64,000 nucleotides of DNA from Cladophialophora immunda. Taxonomy: Eukaryota; Ascomycota; Eurotiomycetes; Chaetothyriales; Herpotrichiellaceae. The DNA lies in the NCBI RefSeq assembly GCF_000835495.1, contig NW_015622541.1, forward strand, positions 1 through 64,000, written 5' to 3'. Below, piece after piece: positions 8,871-20,600 of this stretch. The notes beneath the pieces are model-generated. The model ran no database searches and had not been told where the DNA came from. It worked only from the letters and a program-made list of their open reading frames with translations. The translations under genes were made by a program, and so were the position numbers. Each line of letters starts with the position of its first letter. Position 1 is the stretch's first letter.

Positions 8871-11507
8871 ATAATAAGGTTAACGTAGACTCCTCTAGAT
8901 ATTAGTATATAGAGTCGTTATAGATTAACGTTCTAGTAATATAAATAATCTCTATATTACTATTAGTAGTCTTTATCTTTATATAAGAGTCTTTTATAAT
9001 AGTAGTCTAGATCTTTACGTTTATCGATTACTTTTTAATTTCTTAGAGGTCCTAATATCGATAGAATTAGTTTAAGAATAACTTCTTTCTCTCGCTATAC
9101 TTCTTTAAGTTTATTTCTTTTTATAATAATCCTTTTTATAGTCTCTTCCGGAAGTCTTATCTTAACTATTACGGACTCTATTAGTTAATAGATATATATA
9201 TCCTCTTAGTATTCGCACTCTTAGTTCTAATACTACTTTATATTAATTTTCTTAAGTAGTAACTATAGTAACCTAAAAGAGTTATAAACTATATATTAAT
9301 ACGATATATTAAGGTAATACTTAGTCTTATAGTCGTCTACCTTTTAGAAATTAGTAGCGATTTTAATATTATACTTATCACTTTCTAGTACTATATACTA
9401 TTAATATATAGTATCTTCCCCTAATATAAGGTTCTCGTCCGGTTCTTAAATAATAAGATTATCGTTTATATAGCTATTATAAAGTGTATATATTAGTTAA
9501 TAACCTATAAGCGAATTAATATCGTCGTATAATTCTCCGATATTAGTCTATGTCTCTCTAATATATATAACTATCTAATAGTCCTAGTATCTTTTATAGA
9601 CGTAGACTAACTATACTATTCTAGTATCTTCTAGTACTATTATTATATTAAGACTTTATTTCTATAACGATATAATTAGTATCGTAAACGCTTTATTACC
9701 TTTTCCTATATATAAATATATCCCTAGAACAATATATCCCGTTTCTATAGTCTAGTAGATCTCTATTATAACTAAAATTAATTTATTAGCTAGTTATCCT
9801 AAGTTAAATATAGAGTAGAGATACTCTACTTCTAGTCTATAATTATTTTTATACTAATATTTTAGTAATCTTTAGTAAGGTATAATTATTATTATTTCCT
9901 TATTATTATATTTAATTATAATAAATATAGTAGATTCTTCTAGTTCTAGTATATATATTATCTAGAATCCTTACTTATTATTAGTATCTTTATTATTAAC
10001 CTTAAATACTTCCTAGCGCTTTAACTTATTAGCTTATCTTACTACTCTTCTTTATCGTTTTAGAAACTATCTACTCCCTATCTTTTCTAAGTAGTAGATT
10101 ATATATCTATTATTATAGTACGCCGTCTATAATAAGAGCTAATACTATAATTCTTTTTATTATTCCCGTTCTTCTAAGGTAGCTTCTTCCTTAGGTTTTA
10201 TATCTTATTTAGATCTACCTATCCTCTTATGAGATTCCGTACTTAGGTAGTCCTTCTATACTAAATTACTCTAGCTATTAACTACTATCTAAGCTCCTTA
10301 TAAAGTATTAGCCTTTATTTCTTTATAACTAGCTATATTATCGTTCATTATATATAGCGTTAGACCGTTCTTATAATCTTTTATATAGTATCTAGATTTT
10401 CTATATCTATAGTATAGATTATTCTTCTTACGTTTCTCTCGCTCCAACTATAATAATCTATAAGACCTATCACTTTTAACCTTAGATTATTCTCCTCGCG
10501 CTTTCTAGTAAGTAGAACTACTACGTTAGATTATATCTAAGTCTATTAGTTCTCTATAGTATTATTTATTCTTATAAGTTATACTCCTTATAAAAGTCCC
10601 TTTTCTTTCTATCTAGCGTTCGTATAGTTAGTTATCGGTCTCGATAGAGAGTTTAATAAGCGATTTATACTCGTTAAGATAATCTATCCCTATTCTATCT
10701 TTAACTAAATCCTTTAGCCCCTAATAGTAGGCTAAGGTAAAAGCTTTATCTTCCTAATCTAATTTCGAAGTATAGCGTTAGAATATAGCGTAATATCGCG
10801 TAGCGGATCCCGTTTATTTAAGTTAGTAGATTCTCTAGGCCGCCGACTATTCCTCTCCTAGTATCCTAAAGATCTACTTAATTCTTTCCTTAAAAATTAG
10901 GAAGTTCCTAAAGATCTCGTTTATCTCTAGGCTTCGCTACGCTAGTATAGACCTAAGGTAATCCCCTATAATAAGTTTAAACTATTTAAATACTAACCCG
11001 CGAAGCTAAAGTCCTACGAATAAAACCTTCTCTATATAGATAGAGTATTTAGTATATTATAGAGTAAACATCGCTTTTAACTATATAAGATATATACTAA
11101 GTTTACTTCTATCCCTATAGTACTATTTAACCTTAAGGTTATCTTTTATCTTTCCGGTCTCCATATTATTAATAGTTAAAGTAGTAACGCTTATAGTTAA
11201 GGTATTAGGTTATTAGGTAAGTCTTAGCTTAGGTGACTTAGGGTTAGAGCTACTAGACATTATCGTTAAGTCTACTACTATCTAAGGGGATAGTTAATGT
11301 ATTACGAGCTACTATCTAATACATAAGGTATCTATAGGTAAACCTAAGGTAGTTTACTTAGTAATATAGTAGAGAGGGGCGATGTAACTAAGATAGGAAA
11401 CTAAGCGTATAGTATATAGACCTATACGTATAGTAGTTAATTGTGAGGAACTCGATTCTATGTAACTATTATTAACTACGAGGAGAACTATATAACCTTA
11501 TGTGGCT
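8871..11507 (-). mobile_element. Dead minus-strand LTR retroelement with 5' LTR and gag
   Basis: The LTR at 11298-11507 is the inverted copy of the 2701-2908 LTR and ends ...TAATACA on the minus strand. A leader of about 35 bases follows, then a frame starting MSSSSNPKSP (about 11,261) that continues with stops to about 10,300. This frame has the character of a gypsy gag: charged, without cysteines, and with a retrotransposon-gag-like F-x-x-Y/L-R-Q pattern such as LIIGDYLRSIL. Sequence down to 8,871 is also minus-strand coding-like, but I could not recognise protease, RT or integrase in it. The element is therefore truncated, rearranged or non-autonomous. All disruptions look like CpA-to-TpA changes. 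Confidence 0.65.
11298..11507 (-). repeat. LTR of the minus-strand element, inverted copy of 2701-2908
   Basis: It aligns along its whole length with the reverse complement of 2701-2908, for example in GAGGAACTCGATTCTAT, GACCTATACGTATAGTAG and GTTTACTTAGT. Differences are mostly transitions plus a 2-base indel at the gag-side end. The outer edge (about 11,507) is inferred from the alignment. Confidence 0.8.
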
Positions 11508-12178
11508 ATATACTATTTAAGAAATATGTCTATTATGTTACTCTATTAAATATGTTAAGTATGTCAACATGTTCATGAGCCTATTTAGGCATGTTACCCT
11601 GTTGCCCCGCCTGGTCATGCTAACCCGTTGCCAAGACGTCGGCGTCCGACATGTTCTCCTCGGTTAACCTTCCTTCCTGTCTTCCTCCTTGGCCTCCCAT
11701 ATGGTCGGTTCGTAACACAAGGATTGTTGAGAAACACTCCCCAGAGTCCATTGAGGCGCCGGACCCGATCTTGCCACAGGCGGAATGATCCGTAACACAG
11801 CCTGGTCCATTCGCTGCCGTGCCAATGTGCCGTCGGACTCCAATACTGTGGCTTTCCGCTGCAATCCCACACTTCAACACCCACAAAGCGGGGTCGTAGC
11901 TCGTTTGATTCACCGATTGTTCTAATTGTTACCCGTGAGTCTAGGCTTCGGGAGAGTTTTTCTAGCCTTTCTTCTCTTCAACTTTTTCCAACCTCGCTCT
12001 TTCTCACCTATAACCAGCCGGTCCTGAAGCAGGCCGCCCCGTAATTCGTCGCCATTATTGACCAGCGCCGCCTTCATTCTCATTCTCTTTCACGTTCCAC
12101 TTGTGGCAAGAACTAGCTCGGTATCGACCTAGGTGTAGCAATTCAGGCCAATTTAGAACCCACTGCGTTAGACGACCA
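11508..12178. other. Compartment boundary and upstream region of the broken regulator
   Basis: AT-rich repeat DNA gives way to normal DNA at about 11,550-11,580, where ATGTT-like motifs recur. The rest is GC-balanced. An open minus-strand frame at 11620-11913 (97 codons) has no recognisable domain and overlaps other frames of similar length, so I do not call it a gene. It may be the remnant of a gene interrupted by the repeat block. Confidence 0.5.
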
Positions 12179-14743
12179 ATGGAAGAGGATGGTCCTCGGA
12201 AGAAACGGGTACGCGTATCCATCGCTTGCCAGGAATGTCGAAATCGGAAGATTCGAGTACGTCCGACACCTTGTGCCTGAAGATTTTGTTGCTTGTGTAC
12301 TCATCTTGTAGTGTGATGAACAGCACCCCAGCTGCAGGCGATGTGAGGAAGCAGGTGCAAGTTCTAAATATGACCAACCTCTCATCGATGGAGCGGCGTA
12401 AAGGTGAGCATTTTAAAGAACACCGTTCGCTATGTCCGAATGGTGCTCACAATAACATCAGGTCGACTAGCTTCCACTTGTTGGCAAGATTGGAAGCTCT
12501 GGAAAAAAAGAGTACAGTCCGCGCCACAGGCCGTCTACGTAGGCAGCCAGGCCTCCGCAGAGGACGCAATAAGCGAGAGTGGTGTCAATCTAGAAGACTA
12601 TGCTCATCGCAACTCGATTACACCGCATTCGACCGGTATACCGGAAGAACCGACGATCGAGCCAGACAGTGTTGACGGGATGGGAGCCATTGCTCTGTCC
12701 GATAGTGGAGAATACTACACACATTTCGGTCTGTCTATTCCCGGAGCGTTTCGTAAGAGGCCGGCTGACATTGAAAAGGTCCTTCCTCCAATCTCGCCTT
12801 GGTTCGTGAGCTCTCTCTAGCACTTGTTAGCTCCAGCAATAATTGGCGCCCTAGACGACCCCCCGTTCCGCATGACTTATCAAAATCTAAGCCCCCGGAC
12901 GTTGAAGTGCGAAGGCGTCCCATCTTTATGGATATTCAAGCTTTCACGATGAGTCGCGCTCAAGACTCGCATCAAGGGTCCAGTATCTGCCCCCCGAACC
13001 AGAGGCAACCGCTCTGCTTCAACAGTATTTCGGGACCGTGGGGCTGTTCTCTCCTTGCATTCAAGAGGACACAATTTTGGCGACATACAAAGAATTGAGA
13101 AGGAATGATCCCCAGTATGTTCGCCGATCATGGCTCGCTTTGCTGTACATGATATTCGCCGATACTCATGGGCTGAGAAGTTATGCATCACCTCCAGACG
13201 CAGCGATGGAAGTGTCGCAAAAATGCTTTCAGAAGGCTTTGAAGTTGGCAATCCCTGAAACAATCACTTATTCGGACCTAGAAACTGGTAAGGTTCAGTA
13301 TTGAAACCCTATGCTGCACAGTCTAACAATCTTTACCATAAGTCCAATTGCTTTGTCTTACAACCTGTCACCTACAAGGCTCAACGAGCTCGGCCCAGGC
13401 ATGGACCTTCCACGTACTTGCAGTCAAAGCAGCTATGCAAATCGGCCTCCATCACACTGATTCATACAGCAATCTGTCGCTCCTTCAGCGTGAAACACGC
13501 AAGAGGACATGGTTTTGGTGTGTTGTGAATGATTGGTAAGTAGATCTCAGCCTTGGCACTCTGGTCCTGGCTTGTTCTAACCAGTCGATAGCTTACTCAG
13601 CGTCCACTTTGGTCGGCCCTCGATCATACAAAGTGCTCTCACCAAAATGGATCTTCCTGTAGATATCAGCAGCGTCTTTCCTGCAGGTGGCCAGAGCCCA
13701 TCGGTACTGAAGTCAAGCCTAATATACTACAACTCAATTATGTGGGTGCATCCATAACGAGTAGAGACGCAACTGACAGTATTAGTCGGCTATCTGTGCT
13801 CATCTCTCCCATACTGGCTCAAATTTACGACGACAACGTGGGCTCGCACAAGAATCGGACTGTCTTTGAGACGTACATCTAGCCTTCGACTTCTCCTGGC
13901 AGCTATCCGAATGGCATCGTTCGATCCCCGTCGAGATGCGGCCTCTTGATGGCGGTGCAGACCAACGAACGAGCCCACGATCTATTCAGGTGCAGCGCTT
14001 CCAAGCAAGCCTGAGTATGCGATACTACGGAGCACAGTCCCTCCTATATCGATCAGTGCTGCTCAAGTAACTCGATCATGATCCAGCGAGCGTCGATGCT
14101 GCTGTAGATTTGGAACTGTTGAGGGACTCGTGATTCTCTCTAATGAGGAAATGTATGGACATGTGCGGTAGAAGCATCGGTCTGGCCAAGACTGTTGTGA
14201 GTGACGGTTACAGTGAAAGACTACTTTGGGGTGCTTGGTGGATGACAAACTTCCTCAGTTCGTAACCTCTCCGTCTTATTCATGAGTTTGCTTGAACATG
14301 TCTGACCAATACCTTTAGCATTCAACTCATCTCTGATGCAATTTGGCATCCTGCTTCTATCGACAAAAGCACCTTTTGCAGGCTTACTAGCATCAGAAGA
14401 TATCAGCCGTATCCGTACCGGCCTCAATGATGCCGGCCAGGTGTTTTTGCGGTTGGACAACAACAATCCGATCATTTCACGCTGTCGCGAATGCTTGGAA
14501 AGCTTTATCGAGTTGTACGACTCTTTGAGCTCTCCTTCAGCCTCTAGAGGCACTCTGGGCCTGCAAGACTCGAACACCTCCAAACAGGTTTACTTGGAGA
14601 GTGGAGGCGGGTCTCAGGTGGAGGCGAGCCTAATGCTCGGTGATCCCGGAGAGGACTTCTCATGGTGTGATATGGATGTTTTTGCTGAGTCGCTGGCAGC
14701 AGGCTTCGCCAGCCAAGGTCTGGAATTCTCGAATGGGTTGTGA
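12179..14743 (+). pseudogene. Broken Zn2Cys6 fungal-specific transcription factor
   Basis: Exon 1 (12179-12256) encodes a basic leader and ACQECRNRKIR. A 55-nt intron (12257-12311) is followed by CDEQHPSCRRCEEAG, giving a Zn2Cys6 cluster whose sixth cysteine is replaced by serine (GASSKY). A LARLEALEK linker follows, then a fungal_trans domain recognisable as DGMGAIALSD, LPPEPEATALLQQYFG, AQAWTFHVLAVKAAMQIGLH and LLSVHFGRPS. It ends at 14743 after an acidic tail. The frame is broken several times: a run of seven A at 12503-12509 where six would keep frame, lost frame around 12,820-13,000 and at about 13,870, and stops TAA (14068) and TGA (14131) in otherwise good coding sequence, both C-to-T changes. 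It is the gene nearest the RIP block. Confidence 0.85.
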
Positions 14744-15337
14744 CAGATTGACCTCATATGAGCCATGATTAATTTGAAAGGGACGCCGCGTAGTAGTACC
14801 GCTTTCTGTCGTCCCGATAGGCGTCATTTCTGTAGAAAAGACTACATCACTAACATAGGTTGGGTTCTCCAGATATCTTCTAATAGAAGTGTGAGACGAA
14901 ATGCTCAAGGCAATCTGGCGTTCCGAAATTGCTAGAGTTATGACTAATGTAATGCAGGCGAAGTTAAGTAGAAGGTACAGGGGCTTGGGACTGTGGCTGG
15001 GGTTTTGGCTCGGCACTTCGTATATTAAACTCAATAGGATATAGCGCCACGGCTGCCAAGATCTACACAAAGCTGGAATGAAGATCACCCCGTTCGTACC
15101 TCCGTCGGAGCCGAACGACAGAATGCTAACGGTGTTGCAGGGCCCGTCGCCCGGCTTTTGGGAAGAACTATATTTCAGCCCCAGGCGTCCGCCAGGGTAC
15201 AGCTGAGTAGCCCTAGGGACCTGCGATTCGAAGGGAATAAGGAGATTGGCTGTCTCAGCTCCTAATCTTCCGTTCCTCGTTCACTAAACCTTCGTAGTCA
15301 GTTCCAACATCGACCTTCTTGTGACGCTCTTCGCCAG
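14744..15337. other. Intergenic, nothing recognised
   Basis: I see no conserved frame, repeat or RNA structure. A 142-codon minus-strand frame (14660-15088) overlaps the end of the broken regulator and shows no domain. Confidence 0.5.
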
Positions 15338-15660
15338 ATGGTACGATCGAGACAACATCATTTCAAGACTCGCAACACGTGCAGTGCCTGTAAACAGAGA
15401 CGTGTCAGGGTAACCCGCGAACCTGTCCTCGACAAACAAGTATATGCTACGACCGATCGGGACCCCAAACCGCTCATTCTTGTATTTCGTTTTCGTTGAG
15501 CTATGCCAAGACGGTACGGACTGATTCGCGTCCTGGCAGCAGCACAATCTACAGGCGCCACGATACAAGCATTGCGAGAGGCGCGGCGAGCAAGGAATGT
15601 CACTTTCAGTATTTGGACAGCCCGCCATCCGCCCCCGGTACTTTGGGCCCTACCCAAAGT
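15338..15660 (+). pseudogene. Fragment of a second Zn2Cys6 regulator
   Basis: An ATG at about 15,334 opens a basic leader with NTCSACKQRRVR, the first half of a Zn2Cys6 cluster, stopping where such genes often carry an intron. About 100 bases later, different frames give KHCERRGEQ and ECHFQYLDSPPSAPGTLGPTQ. These look like the last cysteines of the cluster and the linker after it. The pieces do not join in one frame and no fungal_trans domain follows, so this looks like a decayed 5' end of a regulator gene. Confidence 0.5.
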
Positions 15661-16388
15661 AAGTCATATGATGTGACACACTAGACAAATCTATCTCGAC
15701 CCTTAAGTCAACATGCGGAACCTATGCAATTGTTGCTCTTCCCTTCCGGAAGGATATGTCCCGCTTCTAAAACAGAATGACGTATCTCCTTAGCGATCTT
15801 CTGTTCCTAGTCCGCGAGTTTCGGTCGCAGATCCAAAAACTGGCTCCTTCCTAGGTGGGCACAGCAGACTCTCAATTTCGAAGTGAGATTGCTAGGATCA
15901 GAGTGGCAGTCCGAGCTCGAATGGCTAACAACGACAATAACGAATCGGACGGTTGGAGTGCTAGCTGTTTGTGAGGCCATCAAATAGACACAAACGGGGA
16001 TCTGCATATGAGAGCTTTTAGCTGCTATCGTCTGATCGCAGATTCAGGTTTCAAAAGTATTATGTCGTGCGCTTTTGAGTTTAGTCTACGAAGGCGAGGA
16101 GGTGGCCTTGAATCAATGTCGTGACGCAACGGTCGATCCTTTCGAACTGCACACTGAGACAGACCATGGCGTTAGGATACGTGAGGGCCAAAACGGGAGC
16201 ATGGCCACCCTTGCTTTCTTGATACATATGTATATATATGCAGGTACGTAAATTATCCAACTCAGAGTATGTGGTGAGAACCGGAAAGAATCTTTCAATT
16301 CACTTCGCCTTTCAATTCTATTCTATAGACACAGCCTCATACAAAGTTATTGTATCTGACCTTCCTTCAAGCCGATTTCTCAAAGACC
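15661..16388. other. Intergenic region upstream of the amidohydrolase
   Basis: No gene is supported. A TATA-like run (TATATATATG, 16231-16240) lies about 150 bases before the amidohydrolase start and could be part of its promoter. Confidence 0.45.
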
Positions 16389-17639
16389 ATGAAGTTACAA
16401 CTCTTTTGTGCGCTTTTCTGCGCCACCGTTGATTCAGTCCGGGCTTGTTTCTCGGCTGTCCACCCAGCCGGAAATGAAGATATCGATGCTCTCCAATATC
16501 ACGCTATGGTCCGCAGGCAAAGTGTGAGTCCACCTCGTAAGAAGATAGCAATTCTCAATGTACGCGTCTTCGACGGTCACAAGCTTCTCGATCCGCGAAC
16601 CGTTATTATCAACGGAGACAAAATCGGCGACCCTGCTGACCACACCAACACCGATTCCGTCGTCGATGGCCAGGGTCGAGTCCTGATACCTGGTCTAATC
16701 GATAGCCATCTTCATATCTCCAACCTCACGTCGCTTGAGGCGCTGAGTAGCTACGGTATTACCACTGCTTTCAACATGGCCTGCTTCTCTTACCCGCAGT
16801 GCAACGCCGTCCGCAACCAGACAGGGTTGACTTCAATCTTCACCGCCGGCCTGCCCGCCATTGGTCCAGGAAGTGACCACGCCAGACAGCACAATCTCAC
16901 CTCATCCCAAACAATCCACAATGCCTCGCAAGCGCAGGAATGGATGTCATGGGCCTTCAACAACGGCTCCGATTATATGAAGATCACCGCAGAAGGGAAT
17001 GGGCCGGACCAGCAGACGCAAGATGCGATTGTCCAGGACGTCCATCGACTGGGCAAGAAGTCTATGACCCATGCGTCACTACTTCAATACTACCAACAAG
17101 CTATCGAGTCTAAGACCAACGGTATTCAGCACACAGTTTCGGATGCACACATGACAGACAAGATGATCTCCCAAATACTAGCCAACAACCAATACATCAC
17201 TCCGACGATGATCGTCTTCAACCGGACGCTCAACAGCACGGCAGCGCTGACAGCTCTGCAAGGATATGCCAACACAAACCAATCCTTTGCCCTAGTCCAA
17301 GCAAACGTCCGCGCGATGCATGAGGCTGGCGTACCGCTAATCGCCGGTACAGACTCTATCGGCGTCAATCCTCCTTTCAACCTGCCGTTTGGCTACACGC
17401 TGCATCAAGAACTTGAAAAATTCGTCGAAGTAGGCTTTACGCCTGCGGAGGCGTTGCGGTCGGCCACATCGCTTCCTGCGATGCTCCACAACGTCACTGA
17501 TCGCGGCGTCATCGCACTAGGGAAGCGAGCGGATTTGATCTTGTTGAATAGCAACCCCCTTGAGCAGATCACGAACACGAGAGATATAGCAAAGATATGG
17601 ATCGGGGGGATCGAGTACACGGATGTCGCCAAAGGATGA
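16389..17639 (+). CDS. Secreted amidohydrolase (imidazolonepropionase/prolidase-like)
   Basis: An intact single-exon gene of 416 residues. The start ACC-ATG-A at 16389 is preferred over an upstream in-frame ATG (16350) because it places a hydrophobic leader (KLQLFCALFCATVDSV) at the N-terminus, a likely signal peptide; several N-x-S/T sites follow, as expected of a secreted protein. The amidohydrolase metal centre is complete: SHLH (H107, H109), the lysine of DYMKIT (K198, normally carboxylated), H228 (MTHAS), H248 (GIQHT) and D322 (AGTDS). The C-terminal GKRADLILLNSNPLE is the usual return to the small beta domain. The fold is that of COG1228 hydrolases, which cleave cyclic amides or X-Pro-type and related amide bonds, including fungal ochratoxin hydrolase relatives. 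The substrate cannot be inferred. It is an island between decayed regions. Confidence 0.88.
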   Translation: MKLQLFCALFCATVDSVRACFSAVHPAGNEDIDALQYHAMVRRQSVSPPRKKIAILNVRVFDGHKLLDPRTVIINGDKIGDPADHTNTDSVVDGQGRVLIPGLIDSHLHISNLTSLEALSSYGITTAFNMACFSYPQCNAVRNQTGLTSIFTAGLPAIGPGSDHARQHNLTSSQTIHNASQAQEWMSWAFNNGSDYMKITAEGNGPDQQTQDAIVQDVHRLGKKSMTHASLLQYYQQAIESKTNGIQHTVSDAHMTDKMISQILANNQYITPTMIVFNRTLNSTAALTALQGYANTNQSFALVQANVRAMHEAGVPLIAGTDSIGVNPPFNLPFGYTLHQELEKFVEVGFTPAEALRSATSLPAMLHNVTDRGVIALGKRADLILLNSNPLEQITNTRDIAKIWIGGIEYTDVAKG

Positions 17640-20600
17640 ATGAAGGATTTTGGGGAGATGGGACTACATTTATGGGGGTGGACTTATTCGGGTTAGTATG
17701 CAGACCCATCGCTGGACGTTTATCGGACTCCATGTACCGACCGCAAGAAAAAGTTGCGAGTCAGAGGAAGAGACGGATGGACGACTCGTCCCGATGTCGG
17801 GACATTCTTAAATTTCTACTCCTCTTTTTCTGACTACCTCGAATCTACCTTCGTGGTTGCTAAATTCAGAATATCTCTTATCTCGCCGTGAGTGTCAGAA
17901 CAGTACTTCTCCAAAACTGATAAGGCCTCGGTGGATAGTTTATATTGGCAGTCGTCGACTCCTTTGATTTCTCAATTCTTTCAACTCTCCGAAGCATATC
18001 TGCCAGGAAAATTGACGGTATTACCAAAGCCGCGGCTGCACGCCTTTCAGAACACGTTGTCCTAACAAAATCTAATGTATTGATAGCCCTTGTGATCATA
18101 TCTTGTCTGGTGAACTTTATGATGGCCAACTCGTTAGTATTCGGGTTGAGGACATTACTGGCTGAGTTTACACTTGGACCATAGGATCTAATGGCAACAT
18201 AGTGGGAGACTCCACTATGATTTAGCTGCCTCTATGAAATACCGTCGCCTATAGTCAGGGATCGCCTTAATATACTACCGCCTTTCTACCACGTCTTCAG
18301 CCTTATAACGGCTGGTCAATAAGCCAAAACCGGTATCATTGTAAGTCCCACATACTGTCACCGCTTACTATAGTTGTCTACAATCGCGCTAACTTCTGAT
18401 CTTTGCAGGCTGGCGGGTGCATTGCTGTCCTCTTCTCAAGCACCGTCATTCACCGATAGGGGTGTAAAGCTAGAGTAGCCGTAGCCGTAGCCATAGCCTA
18501 TGTTGGCATTCCTCTCCAAGTGGTACGCCAGAATCGTACCATACTTTATGTGTCAAAACTCGAAGTTGCTCCGCTAAAATAGTGCGCATCTTATCTCGGA
18601 ATGTACTACACATTCTGGTACGGTGGAAGGCTACTGGTATCAGGAGTTGAATACGGTATAGCGAAGATCGGCAGCTCCAGGACATGACAGCTGCTACTGT
18701 GAATTCAGCTTGTGCCAGCTTTGCTCTACCCTAAGACTCCACCTTTCGTACCCAAATCTACTCGCAGGCTTATGTCCAGGGACGTGAAGCAGAAGCGCCA
18801 GAAGTCTTGTCTCTAGTGTCAGCCAATCGCGATATGAACCACCTTATCATGGTGACCCAATACAGTCAGGTTTATGATACCACTACTTTCGACGAAGCTA
18901 ATAAAGTAAACCAGAGCTGGGTGGATGCTTTCGGACTCGTGATAGCAGAAAAAGGATATTCCTGGTGTGCTCCTGCGCAATGAATGCCATCATCGCATGA
19001 GTGAATTGACTGAGGCACTATTGGAAGAAGAGAGGAAGGCTGACATCGTTAGGTACTGCTTGTACGCAACGTTCACTCAAGCGCGGCATCTCTGGCACAG
19101 ACACGCAACTGCGGATTAACTTTTACTTGTCTATATGGTGTCTCTGCTTAGCTACACTGGCAACCTCCCTAGGAGACAGAATTGGCTGAAAGAAACTGGG
19201 TGCACGGTCTATGGCCGCTTCCTCGGTAAACCTCTATCTCGTTACCCTCTTTACCATGTGTATAGATTGAATTCATTCTTGGTTGCCATATAGAGATCAC
19301 TGGCAAAGAACAATAGTGTACATCATGGGCCAGAACTATTCAGGTCTTATTGCGGCTGTGGCTTGGTTCTTTCTTTACCAAGGTCTGGAGTCCTCATGAG
19401 CCATTTACAGTGACAGTATTTGCTGATGGCTCTGCAGGCATATACTCTTGCGGTTGGACTACGCTTCTGTGTATGTATCCGCCAGAAGTGCTCAACTTTA
19501 GTCCAAGAGCAAGTAGAGTTAGCATTCATCCTTCTTTCTTCAACGGAGCTGCATAGGTTGGCAGTCTTTCATGGAATCCCACAAGCCAAAAAGGCAAAGG
19601 CATCTTCACGTTCGTATTTTAACTCGCCTTGGTTAATATTGGGTGGAAGAAATATATGATCGATGACCAATGCCACCAGGGACGGCCTGGAGGTTATTTT
19701 CATCGTCCTCGCTTGGGTCGAAACAAGCAATAAGACTCCCGAAGAGATTGACGAGCTCGTCGATGGTGGAATACACTCGGATACTCCTATTGTTGTGGCC
19801 GTAGTGCATAGAGATATAGAGGTGAAGCCTGACTTTGTATCCAAGGGTGGTATTGGTGGGAGAAAGGCCATGAGCGAGAAACAGCTGGGACGAAGGCTTG
19901 AGTCAGACACTCAGATTAGCACACAGATAGATTTCCGTACGCGAACATCTCACATCAATTTTTGGCCTCTAGTATGAGCTTACCTTCATGAAAAGCAGAA
20001 GACCGGGGAGCTAGGGTACTATACCGAGAAAGATCTGATACTCTGTACTCGGAGCATGGAAAAAAATATTATGTCATTAAGCGATTATTTCAATCATTCC
20101 CGGCTTGGCAGGTCGCTTTGCTCTACCAACTCCGCCAAGGCTCTAATGTGGTTGGTCGCAATTTGCGGAGCCGCAATTTGATTCGTGTATTTCAACATCT
20201 CCAAAGGCTCTTCCGCTGCATCACATCGGCAGAGGGTAGGTGTATGCGGTTCCGCCCCTGAAGGTATTGGTGGATATAATATATTATTGCCCACAATCGC
20301 AGCGCTCCCTCAAAACAATATCATAAGTTCAAGTTAGTCCGCCCTAGGCCTACAGACAGAACTGGAGCGGAAGCGAGAGGAGGCGTTCCCGCAGCCCAAC
20401 AGATCAAGCTTCGCGATAGTACTGGCTTCAGCTAATGCCTTCTACTTGGGTGTAGTAGAGGCACATCCACGGTGCTGCGAATATGAAAGGTATACGATGC
20501 TCTGCATCAATGGATACGCTTCCAACGAATTGAAAAGCTTCAGTGGCAAGCCCGGAAAACACAGGGCGAGTGACCACACTACATTCTCGGCGAAACGCTT

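Larger units (their letters stand above)
101..11550. other. RIP-mutated AT-rich subtelomeric compartment
   Basis: This block is strongly AT-rich and almost free of CpA and TpG, while TpA is extremely common and CpG is retained. That is the footprint of repeat-induced point mutation (CpA to TpA on either strand). Only one frame longer than 60 codons exists in 11.4 kb, because CAA and CAG codons have become TAA and TAG. Base composition and dinucleotide use change sharply near 11,550. The compartment holds dead transposons and one dead subtelomeric gene, annotated separately. Confidence 0.92.

Noticed and set aside
11615..11913. Overlapping minus-strand frames of 89, 97 and 68 codons
   Set aside because: Three frames of the same GC-balanced stretch are open together, there is no recognisable domain, and no convincing extension beyond the repeat edge.
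12226..12675. 149-codon plus-strand frame starting MPGMSKSEDSSTSD
   Set aside because: It reads through the first intron and the zinc cluster of the broken regulator in the wrong frame; only its LARLEALEKK part matches the true reading.
18198..18219. 8-bp inverted repeat as a transposon end or RNA gene
   Set aside because: No second copy, no cloverleaf and no target duplication around it.
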